Translations under genes and position numbers: made by a program | In this document: positions 38,501-45,672 of the stretch, piece by piece | Layout of the letters: every line of letters begins with the position of its first letter | Numbering within the stretch: the stretch's first letter is position 1 | Assembly (NCBI RefSeq): GCF_025502585.1 | Contig: NZ_CP106679.1 | Span: 1,953,501 to 2,017,500, forward strand | Source of the DNA: Reichenbachiella agarivorans | GTDB lineage: Bacteria > Bacteroidota > Bacteroidia > Cytophagales > Cyclobacteriaceae | Length of the DNA stretch: 64,000 bases | Reading direction: 5' to 3' | The notes under the pieces: model-generated | The model's input: only the letters and a program-made list of their open reading frames with translations | Told to the model about the DNA's origin: nothing | Databases searched by the model: none

Positions 38501-40232
38501 ATCATCTGGGGTGATTGGGCCAGGCAACGAGGAAGATATCACCTTTGTCGTCAATACGGGATTGAATATTGGGGAATACCAAGAACCACTCCATCTCAGA
38601 ACCAGCTTTGGTTTTGACGAGACTTTGTTGTTGTCTCTCAAAGTCTCTCAACAACTCCCTGCTGATTGGACATTTGTACCAGAGGATTTTCAGTATTCTA
38701 TGAGTTTTATCGGTCAGATCATGATCTCCGATGAGTATTCGACGGATGAGGAAGATGTTATTGCCGTATTTGTCAATGACTCTTTGCGTGGCATGGCCAG
38801 CCTAGGTTACCAAGAAGTATATGACAATTACCAAGCTTTCATGTCGGTATATAGTAACAGGCTCTCTGGAGAAACATTGGAGTTTAGGATTTGGGATGCA
38901 AGCAAAGGGAAAGTGCTCAATGATATCGATATACCAGAGATAGCACAGAGTCCAATTGGTTTCGTTCAGAACCAAATCTATGGAAGACCTTCTGCGCCTG
39001 TTTCTTTCCGTTCTGACAATCATGTCATCTCCAAGTTTGACATTCCTAAGGGTTGGAAGTGGGTGTCGTTTAATCTTGAGTCTGATGATTTGCTAAGAAC
39101 CAGAAATATATTCCAAGCTGGGATGAACGTAGACGGAGATCGCATTATCTCTATGGATGCCATAGATATCTACGATCAAGACAATGGTCTCTGGATAGGT
39201 AGTTTGGCAGGAGATAATTTGCCTCCCAATACAGGAGGGTTACTAGTAGAAAACTCCTACAGGATCCATTCTTCCCAAGCTCAGGAGCTGACCATATCAG
39301 GTCTGCCTGTGGAAACCCAAAGCCGACCTGTGTCTCTCTACTCTCCGACTAGTGCGATACGTCCAAAAATGTGGAACTGGATAGGATTCAGTGCGCAGGA
39401 CAATATGGAGGTCAACGAGGCACTTTCGTCTCTCAATCCAAGTGACGGAGATATCATCAAGAGTCAGTATGCCTTTGCGATATACGATCCAGTACTCAAG
39501 TGGGTAGGCAACTTGGAATACATGTCTCCAGGGCAAGGATACATGATCCAAGTAGCCAATGACCAGCAGCTGACTTTCCCTCGATCGGGTCTGATCAACG
39601 CATCTTCTAGGAGGAATGAAGTATTGGATACCTATAGCCAAACCAATTTCAATCCCCACCTCTACTTGGACAACATGTCTATGGTCGTCAGGGTGATAGG
39701 CTTGGATTTGGGAGCAGAGACACCATATCTGGAGGTGTATCACGAAGACCAGCTCAGAGGTGTCTCATCAGCCAGAGAGGTGGATGGTCAAAGTCTCTAC
39801 TATCTGTCAGCTTTTGGCAATGCAGATGAAGAGCTTGTGTTTAAACTCCGATTCGAAAATGCTGCTTATCCTTTAGATGAAAGTCGACAGTTTTTGGTAT
39901 CAGCCATAGAGGGTAGTATCAATGATCCCGTGATTTTCAACTTCCAGCTTGATGAAGATGTTCATCTGGGATCTAATGTTTTCCCTAATCCATTCGAAGA
40001 TGAAGTGACCTTTGTGTTTGCACTGGACGAAAGAGGGTTCTCCCAGCTGAGAGTTATCTCTATGGATGGCAGGATTTTGATCGATCGTGAGTTCATCGGA
40101 GATCGAGAAGAGGTTATCAAGTTTGAATGGAACGGAATGGATGACCATGGGCAGATGCTCAAACCTGGTATTTATCTATTTGATATCCAATCGTCCAACT
40201 ACCAGAAGCAACAACTACTGATTAAAGAATAA
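29580..40232 (+). CDS. Giant type IX-secreted multidomain surface protein (LamG, FnIII)
   Basis: 3550 residues with a signal peptide ending NLKAQ. In order: an unrecognised N-terminal domain (28-195); about four fibronectin III-like domains (198-580); a carboxypeptidase-regulatory-like strand; a LamG domain (about 640-1177) split by a ~365-residue beta-rich insertion (684-1050); further regulatory-like beta domains (1240-1460); a large unknown region with a coiled coil (about 1843-1900); two more LamG domains (about 2458-2610 and 2660-2807); paired repeats beginning WKWVSF (3159) and WNWIGF (3265); and a C-terminal type A sorting domain (3463-3550, LGSNVFPNPFEDEV). Likely a cell-surface adhesin exported by the type IX system. 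The next two genes follow at 3-nt gaps. Confidence 0.85.
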   Translation: MDTLLTKLKIALVGLFFLVFVSNLKAQDGSEFSYDDCKNQITFRLQIAHQEEENGVGSCASDFANNYHDGTVEIRQGSESKKIFDLSYEAGHHTKSGWQHFHINGQKSDRTIYFKKSEGISATVGGYDTDKNDFKCTGLNAQTNHEWKTYVDITIDVPSDMTGEGQKIKAFVGGNWDSNSNYRSWSSSEVTTPDIPRIVGPLELEPLCDGVELEWGKPSFFCTNASFVIYRDGVYITAVSFNTLKWKDTNVTYDNASDHKYEVLVRHNSEVSDLGLPISVEGNPVKNFNSSDYFESVSLNTTNFCNQAVRLQWEIDDQVDIDYFEVERDVTDQFLSPIVNTVTQTFGTISYDETGVPVNQDFYYRIKAYDDCNNETYIDEADIQHVMFEGPPSKPIITKIEPATDGTDQATITWSYPDDGTSVNSYRVYRDGSDRSGKLPAGTTSFVDEGLSNCLEYEYMVIAEKDCFDDANSMRVQQMISFNTDLNGFDDFSASKYYYNDRVSLKWAVSENNGASEIVVYRKRDGSEDNPEIVKRFDINSSTFDDYDTEPGVLYEYGILAISCSEYKPSKDEIALMTKDVGVRSETGIINGKITYQGGNAVKGVRVLATPSDGENRGVSLNMAGNQLTIPLEKNEENWFPDSWTLSFWFRMNDNSAGSSILEVTDAGDYLKINSNSEGQTEFYEIDYREESAIVGIEDELVGYQDANGEVLSLKDKTILGRIDGENFTEYQKVEIAGLASGDTLYDFASHKPWLLKQGNEWFELTKNTTSIAIADSLFGYLQGDTVYEAFDSDFVLAFIDSDQLRLANHFNISYQLGVAYASIKNNEMIFADDTTVRADIIDDIIYSEEGEPIHMIVGSNLYYVYKDELNGKLVRGKRFARKMPNETDPNVSFDIFLLEKTITEEIQKGELLGIVSTDRTKVFEAGGMGLTKYLIDTKGVIHSAVYTEAEIYEPAISYSYGTEGHTLVDASSSREEYLFNGEEDTLYRISIRQGVIDESGFVQDPLTDEYLFFLGSELDEERQVFKAIGEQVDYIQQDTLSTYTKEAYQAQLRIKAGDLSSEQLLVTPELYMGEFNNILMTYDGSQLIYYINGKSIDTLQVTGLTNLFKADDQEIRFGGYNGVQDETLLWSEAKDSTKVKQDFNRYLSGGESNLMGYWRLDEKVSTNSFDASYSLDNTGKKVFNAHHAQVDQALWSNIVPEQEDLSFTAFTDGDGNYSIQSIIYSGSGNNFKLVPILGTHGFEPSNKILFVGPSQQIQNDKNFTDNSAFRVTGTVKYDPRILGFETTDDPDAPNCYVEGVKLYVDDQPVVEGTNFVTTDKNGRFEIDVPIGKHQIKVAKDNHTYAMATWPPEGTYNFQDGVNDLVFYDNTTRKLIGKVVGGTTEASKVSGSAESINNIGVAEITLKSIGKTCYETVISTNPTTGEFQVDLPPFRYNVVDLRIPSQTTNFNRNLKKLAESSIDLSRDDLELDAVACTGSTCGMDSTFFHLNRDFIYRTPAQFTVKQYRELSGELIEVPALLGAESYQVGEMTLDFRNSPFQYEVFTPGDYIWGITLSEEYENHDEYILDPIHNEIFYYNDTIRSGEILIDNEIADHTVSMSLGNGEVIYKFLTGEPSLLMDRQNPEQSFTKTVQIIGSTTSWRDTDLFRGILLGTSKDDSQKSFYTVSQEQYQVVDMVLRDPPGSQSYTEFLQKSKFTKVRSSSYKRGVQQQGSLKVGTFIKWTNPFTGIEEINLKNTIGFVENTNQYREAKETSVISFTEGIKLTTSKENKNTGAGSDIFVGNALNIFYSPSYNLDIVPIDSCGGANECYASSFFSEGKEYAFSRSQSISFGLQEATLFYYTQRQIEQLIADLEKNLASVSDPIDQNKLRNQIRIWKSAIAQNEYDKLMAKHAVSRNETGYRTENITFGYGTEVERSYELGVTNDFQYSQQYSWYTALDIHIETAFKGFYQNFDFQIGNAVYVDQADKAEGSDNQSTTIHFQDNNPGDQYAVDLILSGANYATDSAVISMNDLYTQFDQGLAAIPASAGSIKDADTNFKYQIPAKTDYINPVFITKGGRTSCPYEPEEKAKYLEFLHPNLLEELKSKSIISDYSPHSLDQYRYVIAQSSNQDYVLNYGTFQRDQPGFRIEPRVLRDIPWDQNNRATFDLILENHNAEDTIRTYNLVVDQRTTGAGPTMRLDGERFIKGTDIPLYGGEQLQKKITIRPVENVYDYENIVVYLVAGCQFDFGQDLDFQEDIYARDTLSVYFTPACPQATVITPTEGWIINNQTETKLSVEIQEQSYYFVNHNKVKLQFKATYQTDEDWVDAAVWSRDSTEVDEQVAIGEDYFYFPVDNNYIVYDLDIEGYNLPDGTYQIRWVYYCTNGLESFSAPVSGVIDRTSPHAFGRPSPADGVLSPNDEIVLTLNEPIEAGLVDRDFISVKGKINGTTLVHPTSVRFSDSKTDQVVIDHVQLKNTAITVEMWVRMDQEFANREQVIFSHAESGGTTLRLGLQSDGRLKLSLNDQELVSDQTVSLDTWSHLAFSLDPSENKASLYHNGSLIGFNETFAALHYANASIVIGGENEQSFTGNIHEFRLWGKYMNAADLVENYYTDLTGREIGLLGYWPLNEGRGTISQDVVQGRNAQVNANWWSEPSSLSFDFDGSNYVELPSQAFDDDADFTIEFWFKAAGTSIADTMTLVSTGNIDGLDWEININLMGQITLVHNGQNFILVSQSVLDQKWHHLALVVNRVGYTTTYYDTVLKSTHSSELFAGLGGPNVLLGARLVMSPSVPKSIHDLFVGQMDEFRIWRMAKRAEQIGRMANYKLEGTEFGMVCYLPFETYDDFLRISTGSIQIWDEYASGMVATSALSQYSLEQPGISLKPYETPVFFNYSVSGDKMIITLDDENPASVENCTLDISVRNLVDKNGNVMKSPVTWSVYVDRNQVKWKDRKVAFEKFVNEPLSFTRSIVNEGGENQNFIIDNLPTWLSANPSSGVIGPGNEEDITFVVNTGLNIGEYQEPLHLRTSFGFDETLLLSLKVSQQLPADWTFVPEDFQYSMSFIGQIMISDEYSTDEEDVIAVFVNDSLRGMASLGYQEVYDNYQAFMSVYSNRLSGETLEFRIWDASKGKVLNDIDIPEIAQSPIGFVQNQIYGRPSAPVSFRSDNHVISKFDIPKGWKWVSFNLESDDLLRTRNIFQAGMNVDGDRIISMDAIDIYDQDNGLWIGSLAGDNLPPNTGGLLVENSYRIHSSQAQELTISGLPVETQSRPVSLYSPTSAIRPKMWNWIGFSAQDNMEVNEALSSLNPSDGDIIKSQYAFAIYDPVLKWVGNLEYMSPGQGYMIQVANDQQLTFPRSGLINASSRRNEVLDTYSQTNFNPHLYLDNMSMVVRVIGLDLGAETPYLEVYHEDQLRGVSSAREVDGQSLYYLSAFGNADEELVFKLRFENAAYPLDESRQFLVSAIEGSINDPVIFNFQLDEDVHLGSNVFPNPFEDEVTFVFALDERGFSQLRVISMDGRILIDREFIGDREEVIKFEWNGMDDHGQMLKPGIYLFDIQSSNYQKQQLLIKE

Positions 40233-40235
40233 GAA

Positions 40236-41531
40236 GTGAAGAGAATAGGAAAGTTAATTGTAGGGTTGTACATCATGTCTGTGTGTCAGGTGGTAAAGGG
40301 ACAAGACCCTGAATGGAGTGTGGACTATAGTCAGTTTCAGTTCAGGATGTCTGTGAGTGCCATGCTGGAGTTGGAGGGTATTTTTCTCCAGCAGGGAGAA
40401 AACAAAGTCGCGGCATTTGTAGGAGGAGAAATCAGAGGTTTAGGGTATGCCAATTTGTTTCATGAGCCGACAGGTAGATATTTGGCTGTGTTTCAGATTG
40501 GTAGCAATCTACCGACAGGTGAAGAGGTAGTATTTCAACTCTATGGAGAGGTTGACGCTACTGTAGTAGAGGCTAGGAAGAAAATCAGTTTTGAAGCAGA
40601 CAAACTACTTGGGAGTATTGGGACTCCCTATATCATCTCTGACAACAGACATCCCACTGCTGTCAGTGTATCTTCTACCACTTTGGAGGAGGAAATGAGG
40701 ACAGGACAAATCATTTCGGAGATATCAGTGGCAGATGAGGATGACGATGCGCATGTTTTTACTTTGTCAGGTTTTGAACCCGAGGAGGCAGCGGCTTTGA
40801 TTCAAATAGATGGCTCAAATATAGTGGTAGCGCAAGCGGCCAATTATGAGGAGCTAAACAGTTTTGCCGTGGTACTGACTGCCACCGACCCCTTGGGGGC
40901 GGTGTTCTCTTCCGAGATTGATTTTACGATCACGGAGAGGTTCGAAGTACCCAACGTGACTCCTGTTCTGGATGATCACACATTTAAGGTACATGAGGAC
41001 GCAACAGAAGGTACGGTGCTAGGGAAAGTAGTCGCATATGATGAAGACGTAGACCAGCATCTAAGCTACGAGATCATTGATCACGAAGAGCAAATTTTCA
41101 CCATCTCTGCGTCGGACGGAGAGATGGTGCTGAATCATTCGGACGTGCTGGATTATGAGCAGACTGCCTTCTACCTGCTCAAGGTGGTGGTCAGTGATGA
41201 TGGCGTGCCCAGTCTTAGCGACACGGCCATGGTGCAGATTGCAGTGCAAGATGTACAGGACAAGGAGCTATTGATCCGCAACTACATCTCTCCCAATGGT
41301 GATGGCTTCAATGACTTTCTGACCATAGAGAATGTAGAAATCTATCCAGGTTTTGAGCTGAAAATCCTCAATAGCCGTGGTGTCACTCTGTATCACAGAG
41401 TAAATTATGACAATACTTGGGATGGGTACTACAGAGGAGATGTATTGCCCACAGGAGTATATTATTACCTATTCGAAAACTCAGAAAGCCACGTGCAGTA
41501 CGCAGGGAAACTTTACATTAAAGACAGATAA
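40236..41531 (+). CDS. Cadherin-like protein with CHU_C (type B) sorting domain
   Basis: 431 residues, starting at GTG 3 nt after the giant gene. The signal peptide ends VVKGQ. Residues about 25-125 repeat a module seen in the giant protein (FQFRMSVSAML, AAFVGGEIRGLGYA). Two cadherin-like domains follow (about 140-230 and 240-345, with VADEDDDAHVFTL and VAYDEDVDQHLSYEI). The last ~85 residues are the gliding-motility-associated type B sorting domain (NYISPNGDGFNDFLTIENV ... GVYYYLF). Type B proteins usually need a PorP/SprF partner, and one is coded directly downstream. It probably anchors or caps the giant protein at the surface. Confidence 0.87.
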   Translation: MKRIGKLIVGLYIMSVCQVVKGQDPEWSVDYSQFQFRMSVSAMLELEGIFLQQGENKVAAFVGGEIRGLGYANLFHEPTGRYLAVFQIGSNLPTGEEVVFQLYGEVDATVVEARKKISFEADKLLGSIGTPYIISDNRHPTAVSVSSTTLEEEMRTGQIISEISVADEDDDAHVFTLSGFEPEEAAALIQIDGSNIVVAQAANYEELNSFAVVLTATDPLGAVFSSEIDFTITERFEVPNVTPVLDDHTFKVHEDATEGTVLGKVVAYDEDVDQHLSYEIIDHEEQIFTISASDGEMVLNHSDVLDYEQTAFYLLKVVVSDDGVPSLSDTAMVQIAVQDVQDKELLIRNYISPNGDGFNDFLTIENVEIYPGFELKILNSRGVTLYHRVNYDNTWDGYYRGDVLPTGVYYYLFENSESHVQYAGKLYIKDR

Positions 41532-41534
41532 TAG

Positions 41535-42446
41535 ATGAAAAGATCGCTACTCATAATACTGATTTTGTGTGGATATGTACTTGCTGGTAGGGCACAGCAG
41601 TATCCCGAGACGAGTTTGTACAGCATCAATCCCTACTTGATCAACCCTGGTTTTACAGGATACTTGTCCGATTTGTCTGGCTATGTCAGTGCCAGGAGTC
41701 CACTGTCTGTACAGGAGAATGAGATCAGGAGCTATCGCGTCGGTCTCAATCAAGCCATAGAGAAATCAAACATTGGCATAGGAGGCAAACTGACCTATGA
41801 CCAGCGGGACTTCTTCGAATCGGTGTACGTCGACTTTAGCTTTGCCTACAAAATAGTAATGGGGAACAAGCGAGTCTTTAGCTTAGGTACTGATATTGGG
41901 ATCGTCAACCGTAGTTATAATTTGGATAATCTATCTTCTACTGTGGATTTGACTGATCCTACCTTGTCTTCAGATTATTATTACAAGACCAATTTCAAAA
42001 TGGGAATAGGACTAGCGTATTACTCGACGCACATAGAGGCAGGTATAGCTATGCCCTATATGCTGGAGGGCTCAGAGAATCTGACTACCTATTTCAATGC
42101 CTACTTGGCGTACAAACATTACTTTTCACATGACGAATGGCTACTCAAACCCAATCTCTATTGGGTGACTTATCCTGATGCCACCGATATGTTGAACGTG
42201 AGTCTGATGGTAGAGCGCCGAGACAAGTTTTGGGGACAACTGGGAGCAACTACGACCAAAGAGCTGCTGTTTGCGATGGGGTTCAAATTCCAGATCTACG
42301 AACTGTCATATAGTTATGCACACAACATCGAGGGCAATCAACCGCCCTACAAGAGCAGTAACGAGATCATGCTGAGAATTCACTATGGGAAGTCCAACAA
42401 GGTGATCGCTCACATCGCCACCAAGCAAAATCGCAAGGGGTATTAG
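41535..42446 (+). CDS. PorP/SprF-family type IX secretion membrane protein
   Basis: 303 residues with a signal peptide (ends GRAQQ) and the family opening YSINPYLINPGFTGY. The rest alternates short amphipathic strands (YVSARSPLSV, IGIGGKLTYDQRDFF, MGIGLAYYS) fitting an outer-membrane beta barrel. SprF in Flavobacterium is required for export and surface attachment of SprB, and PorP/SprF proteins generally pair with type B substrates coded beside them. Here it closes a tightly spaced operon after a CHU_C protein. Specific pairing with these two cargoes is inferred. Confidence 0.9.
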   Translation: MKRSLLIILILCGYVLAGRAQQYPETSLYSINPYLINPGFTGYLSDLSGYVSARSPLSVQENEIRSYRVGLNQAIEKSNIGIGGKLTYDQRDFFESVYVDFSFAYKIVMGNKRVFSLGTDIGIVNRSYNLDNLSSTVDLTDPTLSSDYYYKTNFKMGIGLAYYSTHIEAGIAMPYMLEGSENLTTYFNAYLAYKHYFSHDEWLLKPNLYWVTYPDATDMLNVSLMVERRDKFWGQLGATTTKELLFAMGFKFQIYELSYSYAHNIEGNQPPYKSSNEIMLRIHYGKSNKVIAHIATKQNRKGY

Positions 42447-42654
42447 AATGATGTATTGAAGACCTCATAGGATTGATGTAAGCTGATTATTACATAAGTG
42501 CTCTAAACTTGAACTTTTAGTTTCTCATCTTAGAATCTCAGAGCGAAGAGAAAGATGAAAAAACAGAGTGTTTGATCCACTCTATAGATTTGGCTATCTT
42601 GTAGTCCAAACTTAAACCAAATCATGCGCTATATAGGGGCATGGACAATTCAAA

Positions 42655-43071
42655 ATGGGTAAATACATTGAAGCAACTGCTGAAGCAGGAAAGGAATTTT
42701 ATCAGAATTTCCATGACAAAGGAAAGGTGGTAATGTTGAACTTGCTGAAGTTTAGAGCAACAGCTGACTACACCAACCTAGAAGAATTAAAACCTGGAAA
42801 TGAAATCAGTGGTGAAGAGGCTTACCAATTGTATATGGACAACACATTACCAGAATTAAAGAAAGCAGGAAGCCGAATTATCTATTTTGGAAAGGCTCGA
42901 AATTTTCTTATTGGCCCCAACTCAGAAAAGTGGGATGCAGTTTTGTTGGTAGAACACGAGTCCGTGTTGAAGTTTATGGAATTTGCCCAAAACCCAGAAT
43001 ATCTAAAAAGAGCAGGGCACCGAATAGCCGCATTAGAAGATTCTAGATTATTACCAACCTATGAAATATAA
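42655..43071 (+). CDS. DUF1330-family protein
   Basis: 138 residues with a dimeric alpha+beta barrel look. GKVVMLNLLKFR and EEAYQLYMDN, then IIYFGKARNFLIGP, WDAVLLVEHESVLKFMEF and the C-terminal RIAALEDSRLLPT all fit DUF1330 (PF07045). No enzymatic role is established. About 200 nt without a gene separates it from the PorP/SprF gene, and it is followed after 180 nt by a peroxiredoxin-like gene. Both use more AT-rich codons than the operon upstream, so they may have a separate history. Confidence 0.82.
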   Translation: MGKYIEATAEAGKEFYQNFHDKGKVVMLNLLKFRATADYTNLEELKPGNEISGEEAYQLYMDNTLPELKKAGSRIIYFGKARNFLIGPNSEKWDAVLLVEHESVLKFMEFAQNPEYLKRAGHRIAALEDSRLLPTYEI

Positions 43072-43250
43072 AACCATCCCTAATAGCGCCTACAATAGGA
43101 TAGTTGAACGGCAGGTAGCCAGATTTTTTAAACAGGGGAGACAGAAATACGTCTATAAATAGGATACTGCTTTCAAATAATAATCTCAGACGTCGAAATT
43201 TGTGGGAGATATAAAAAACCTAAGCTAAACACTATAGTATAACTAAGGGT

Positions 43251-43901
43251 ATGAAGAAATTAAAGGAATTGACTGATGCTAAAATTGAATCAGGAAGACA
43301 AGCCAATCCTGAGTTTATGCGTAGGGTTGATGAAATTATTAAAAAGGAAAAGGAATTTGAGCAAGGGAAAAATGCAATTAAAATTGGACAAAAGGCTCCT
43401 AGCTTTGAACTTCCAAACCCTGAAGGAAAACCAATCTCATTAGATGTTTTGTTAGAGAATGGACCTGTTGTTGTTACTTTTTATAGAGGTAGTTGGTGTC
43501 CATACTGCAATCTTCAACTACGAGCTTTGCAGGCTAAACTAGATGACATCCATGCATTAGGAGCTACATTGGTTGCCATTAGTCCACAAGTGCCAGATGG
43601 ATCATTGACAAAAGATGAAATTAGCAATATGGACTTTACGGTGTTGTCTGACCAAGATGCAAAAGTTGCTCAGCAATATGGGGTTGCATGGGAAGTGCCA
43701 GCATTTTTAGCAGAACATATGCGGGTAGATCGCAATCTTGATTTGGAAAAAATTAATAATGGTAACGGGGATATATTGCCGATCCCAGCTACTTTCATAT
43801 TAGGACAGGACGGAGTAGTCAAATGGAGCTATGTCAATGTGGACTATAGAACTCGCTCAGAGCCTGATGAGATTATTGAAGCCTTGAAAAATCTGTCTTA
43901 A
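43251..43901 (+). CDS. Peroxiredoxin-like thiol oxidoreductase (AhpC/TSA family)
   Basis: 216 residues, no signal peptide, so cytoplasmic. The thioredoxin fold begins near 45 (IGQKAPSFELPNPEGK). The active site is YRGSWCPYCNLQL with C83 and C86, a CxxC rather than the TxxC of typical peroxiredoxins, as in the bacterial peroxiredoxin-like group. ATLVAISPQ and the cis-Pro loop IPATFILGQDG follow. It probably reduces peroxides or disulfides. Single gene; a strong hairpin lies 31 nt after its stop. Confidence 0.88.
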   Translation: MKKLKELTDAKIESGRQANPEFMRRVDEIIKKEKEFEQGKNAIKIGQKAPSFELPNPEGKPISLDVLLENGPVVVTFYRGSWCPYCNLQLRALQAKLDDIHALGATLVAISPQVPDGSLTKDEISNMDFTVLSDQDAKVAQQYGVAWEVPAFLAEHMRVDRNLDLEKINNGNGDILPIPATFILGQDGVVKWSYVNVDYRTRSEPDEIIEALKNLS

Positions 43902-43931
43902 GAAAGTATAGTCTATCTTCATTTCAGAAGC

Positions 43932-43960
43932 TGAATTTTGTTTGCCACAAACAAAATTCA
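43932..43960. terminator. 13-bp-stem hairpin between convergent genes
   Basis: TGAATTTTGTTTG (43932-43944), loop CCA, and its exact complement (43948-43960). It lies between the peroxiredoxin-like and ABC ATPase genes. AT-rich arms on both sides suit a bidirectional terminator. Confidence 0.6.
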
Positions 43961-44052
43961 ATAAGATGTAAACAATCGACTCTGTGTTGGTTCAGGGAGA
44001 TAGCATCTTTTACATGCTACGTTTCTATGCCAAGCGTTCTTGATTGCGATTT

Positions 44053-44988
44053 TCAAACATGCTCAAATTGTATGCTATCTCCAATCGGGTAGCTACATGA
44101 GCTGTACAATAGAATGACCCTATCTGATGCAGCACAATCTACACTCACATGGTAGTGCATCCCCATAAATATGGATTTGATCACTGTGCCAGCAAATTGT
44201 CCATTGGGAGTGATTCGTAGTTTTTCTGGACGGATGCCTAGGGTTTCTTTCCCTACCTTTAGATAATTCATCGGGCCAAGAAATTTAGCAGCATAGGGGG
44301 AACTAGGATTTTCGTAGAGGACTTGTGGCGTATCGATTTGAGAGATTTGGCCGCTTTCTAAGATGATCACACGGTCTGCGATGGACATGGCGTCAATGGG
44401 ATCATGACTCACCAGTATGACCGTGACTTCTGCCTTTCGCAGTATCTCCACGATCTCTTCGCGGATCTGGGTCTTCATGTTGACATCCAAGTTGCTGAAT
44501 GGCTCATCCATCAGGAGGAGGAAGGGGTCATCGGCGAGTGCCATCGCAATGGCAACTCGCTGTTGCTGTCCACCTGAGAGTTCTCTAGGGTAAGCTTTCG
44601 ATTTGTCGGTCAACTTGCAGAGTACCAGCAAGTCATTGACCTTGGTTTCTCTCTCTTGATCTGGCAGGTAGGAGATCACCGATGAGATGTTGTCCCAAAC
44701 GGTACGAAATGGTTCTAGTCTGAAACTCTGGGATACAAAATTGATGAAATCAAATCCAGGGACTAGGTTATGGGCAGGTCCTGTGATTTCTTCTTCCTCG
44801 ACTACAATGGAGCCCTCATCCGCATCTTCCAAGCCACCGATCATCCGCAGCAGAGTACTCTTGCCCGAGCCACTCTCTCCCAAGATACAAATGATCTCGC
44901 CTTCTTCTACACTGAATGAGACGCCTTTGATGACGGGATTGTCTAGAAATGATTTGCTGACTTGACTGACTTGAACTAGTGTACTCAT
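44053..44988 (-). CDS. ABC transporter ATPase with TOBE domain (PotA/FbpC-like)
   Basis: 311 residues from the ATG at 44988. Walker A GESGSGKST (37-45), Q-loop FVSQSF, signature LSGGQQQR, Walker B LLLMDEP and switch His in VSHD are all present, so it should hydrolyse ATP. The C-terminal ~70 residues (NYLKVGKETLGIRPEKLRI ...) are a TOBE domain as in importers of polyamines, iron or sugars. No permease or binding-protein gene is adjacent, which is odd for this class. The partner genes must be elsewhere, or the protein has been recruited to another transporter. Confidence 0.9.
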   Translation of the reverse strand: MSTLVQVSQVSKSFLDNPVIKGVSFSVEEGEIICILGESGSGKSTLLRMIGGLEDADEGSIVVEEEEITGPAHNLVPGFDFINFVSQSFRLEPFRTVWDNISSVISYLPDQERETKVNDLLVLCKLTDKSKAYPRELSGGQQQRVAIAMALADDPFLLLMDEPFSNLDVNMKTQIREEIVEILRKAEVTVILVSHDPIDAMSIADRVIILESGQISQIDTPQVLYENPSSPYAAKFLGPMNYLKVGKETLGIRPEKLRITPNGQFAGTVIKSIFMGMHYHVSVDCAASDRVILLYSSCSYPIGDSIQFEHV

Positions 44989-45073
44989 AAACAAGGCGAA
45001 ATTAATCTTATTTTTTTGCCTCGGTCGGTTGATTGCCTTATTTTGAATAAACTTGCCAAAATTCAGATTCCTT

Positions 45074-45589
45074 ATGACTCGTATTCTTCTAGTCTTTTTT
45101 TTGTTTGTGTTTTCATCTGTCTGCTGCTTTGCCCAAAAAAAGTTGGTTTTTCAAAATGACCAATTACATGAGACCATTGAGATCAAAGAAGGTGACTATG
45201 TCAAACTGCGCTACAAGGGCTATCTCAATCAAGAAGCAGAGGTGGAAAATTTCGTTCTTGAAATCAACGATGCGACGATCAATTTTCATTATGCTGGTAA
45301 GAAGAATCGTTACCGTGATGATAGGATGGTTTTGCTCTCTGATGTGACTGGTTTTAGACGTATGTCGAAGATGAAGCCTTTTTTGGCTCCTTTGACCAGT
45401 ATTGGAGTAGGTGTGGGGATATACTATGCTTTTGGTAATGATGAGGTGTTTAACAATACACAGCAATTATTTTATTCATTGGGAGCGTCCCTAGGCACCT
45501 CCTTGTTGATCAATTGGGTTTTCAAGTCCGAAATCAAGCTCAAGATGTCGGATGGTTGGTACATACGGGTGGTAAGTCCTTCTTTTTAG
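45074..45589 (+). CDS. Secreted/membrane protein of unknown function
   Basis: 171 residues from ATG 45074, chosen because it begins a signal peptide (TRILLVFFLFVFSSVCCFAQ). The mature N-terminal half is a beta-rich segment (IEIKEGDYVKLRYKGYL); then come two weakly hydrophobic stretches (about 103-120 and 128-145), which may be membrane hairpins, and a final KLKMSDGWYIRVV. I recognise no family, although similar small proteins with an EGDYVKLRYKGYL-like strand occur in Bacteroidota as far as I recall. It starts 85 nt from the divergent ABC gene. Confidence 0.6.
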   Translation: MTRILLVFFLFVFSSVCCFAQKKLVFQNDQLHETIEIKEGDYVKLRYKGYLNQEAEVENFVLEINDATINFHYAGKKNRYRDDRMVLLSDVTGFRRMSKMKPFLAPLTSIGVGVGIYYAFGNDEVFNNTQQLFYSLGASLGTSLLINWVFKSEIKLKMSDGWYIRVVSPSF

Positions 45590-45672
45590 CTGGGTAATTC
45601 TGCGATTGAGCTTATTATTTAGGTTCTGAATAGTCTTTGGATTTGATTTACGGATCTAAAAACAATGTATCT

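Noticed and set aside
38357-38641. Reverse frames inside the giant gene
   Set aside because: Several open frames lie antisense to the long coding region, as expected by chance; none has a recognisable domain or start context.
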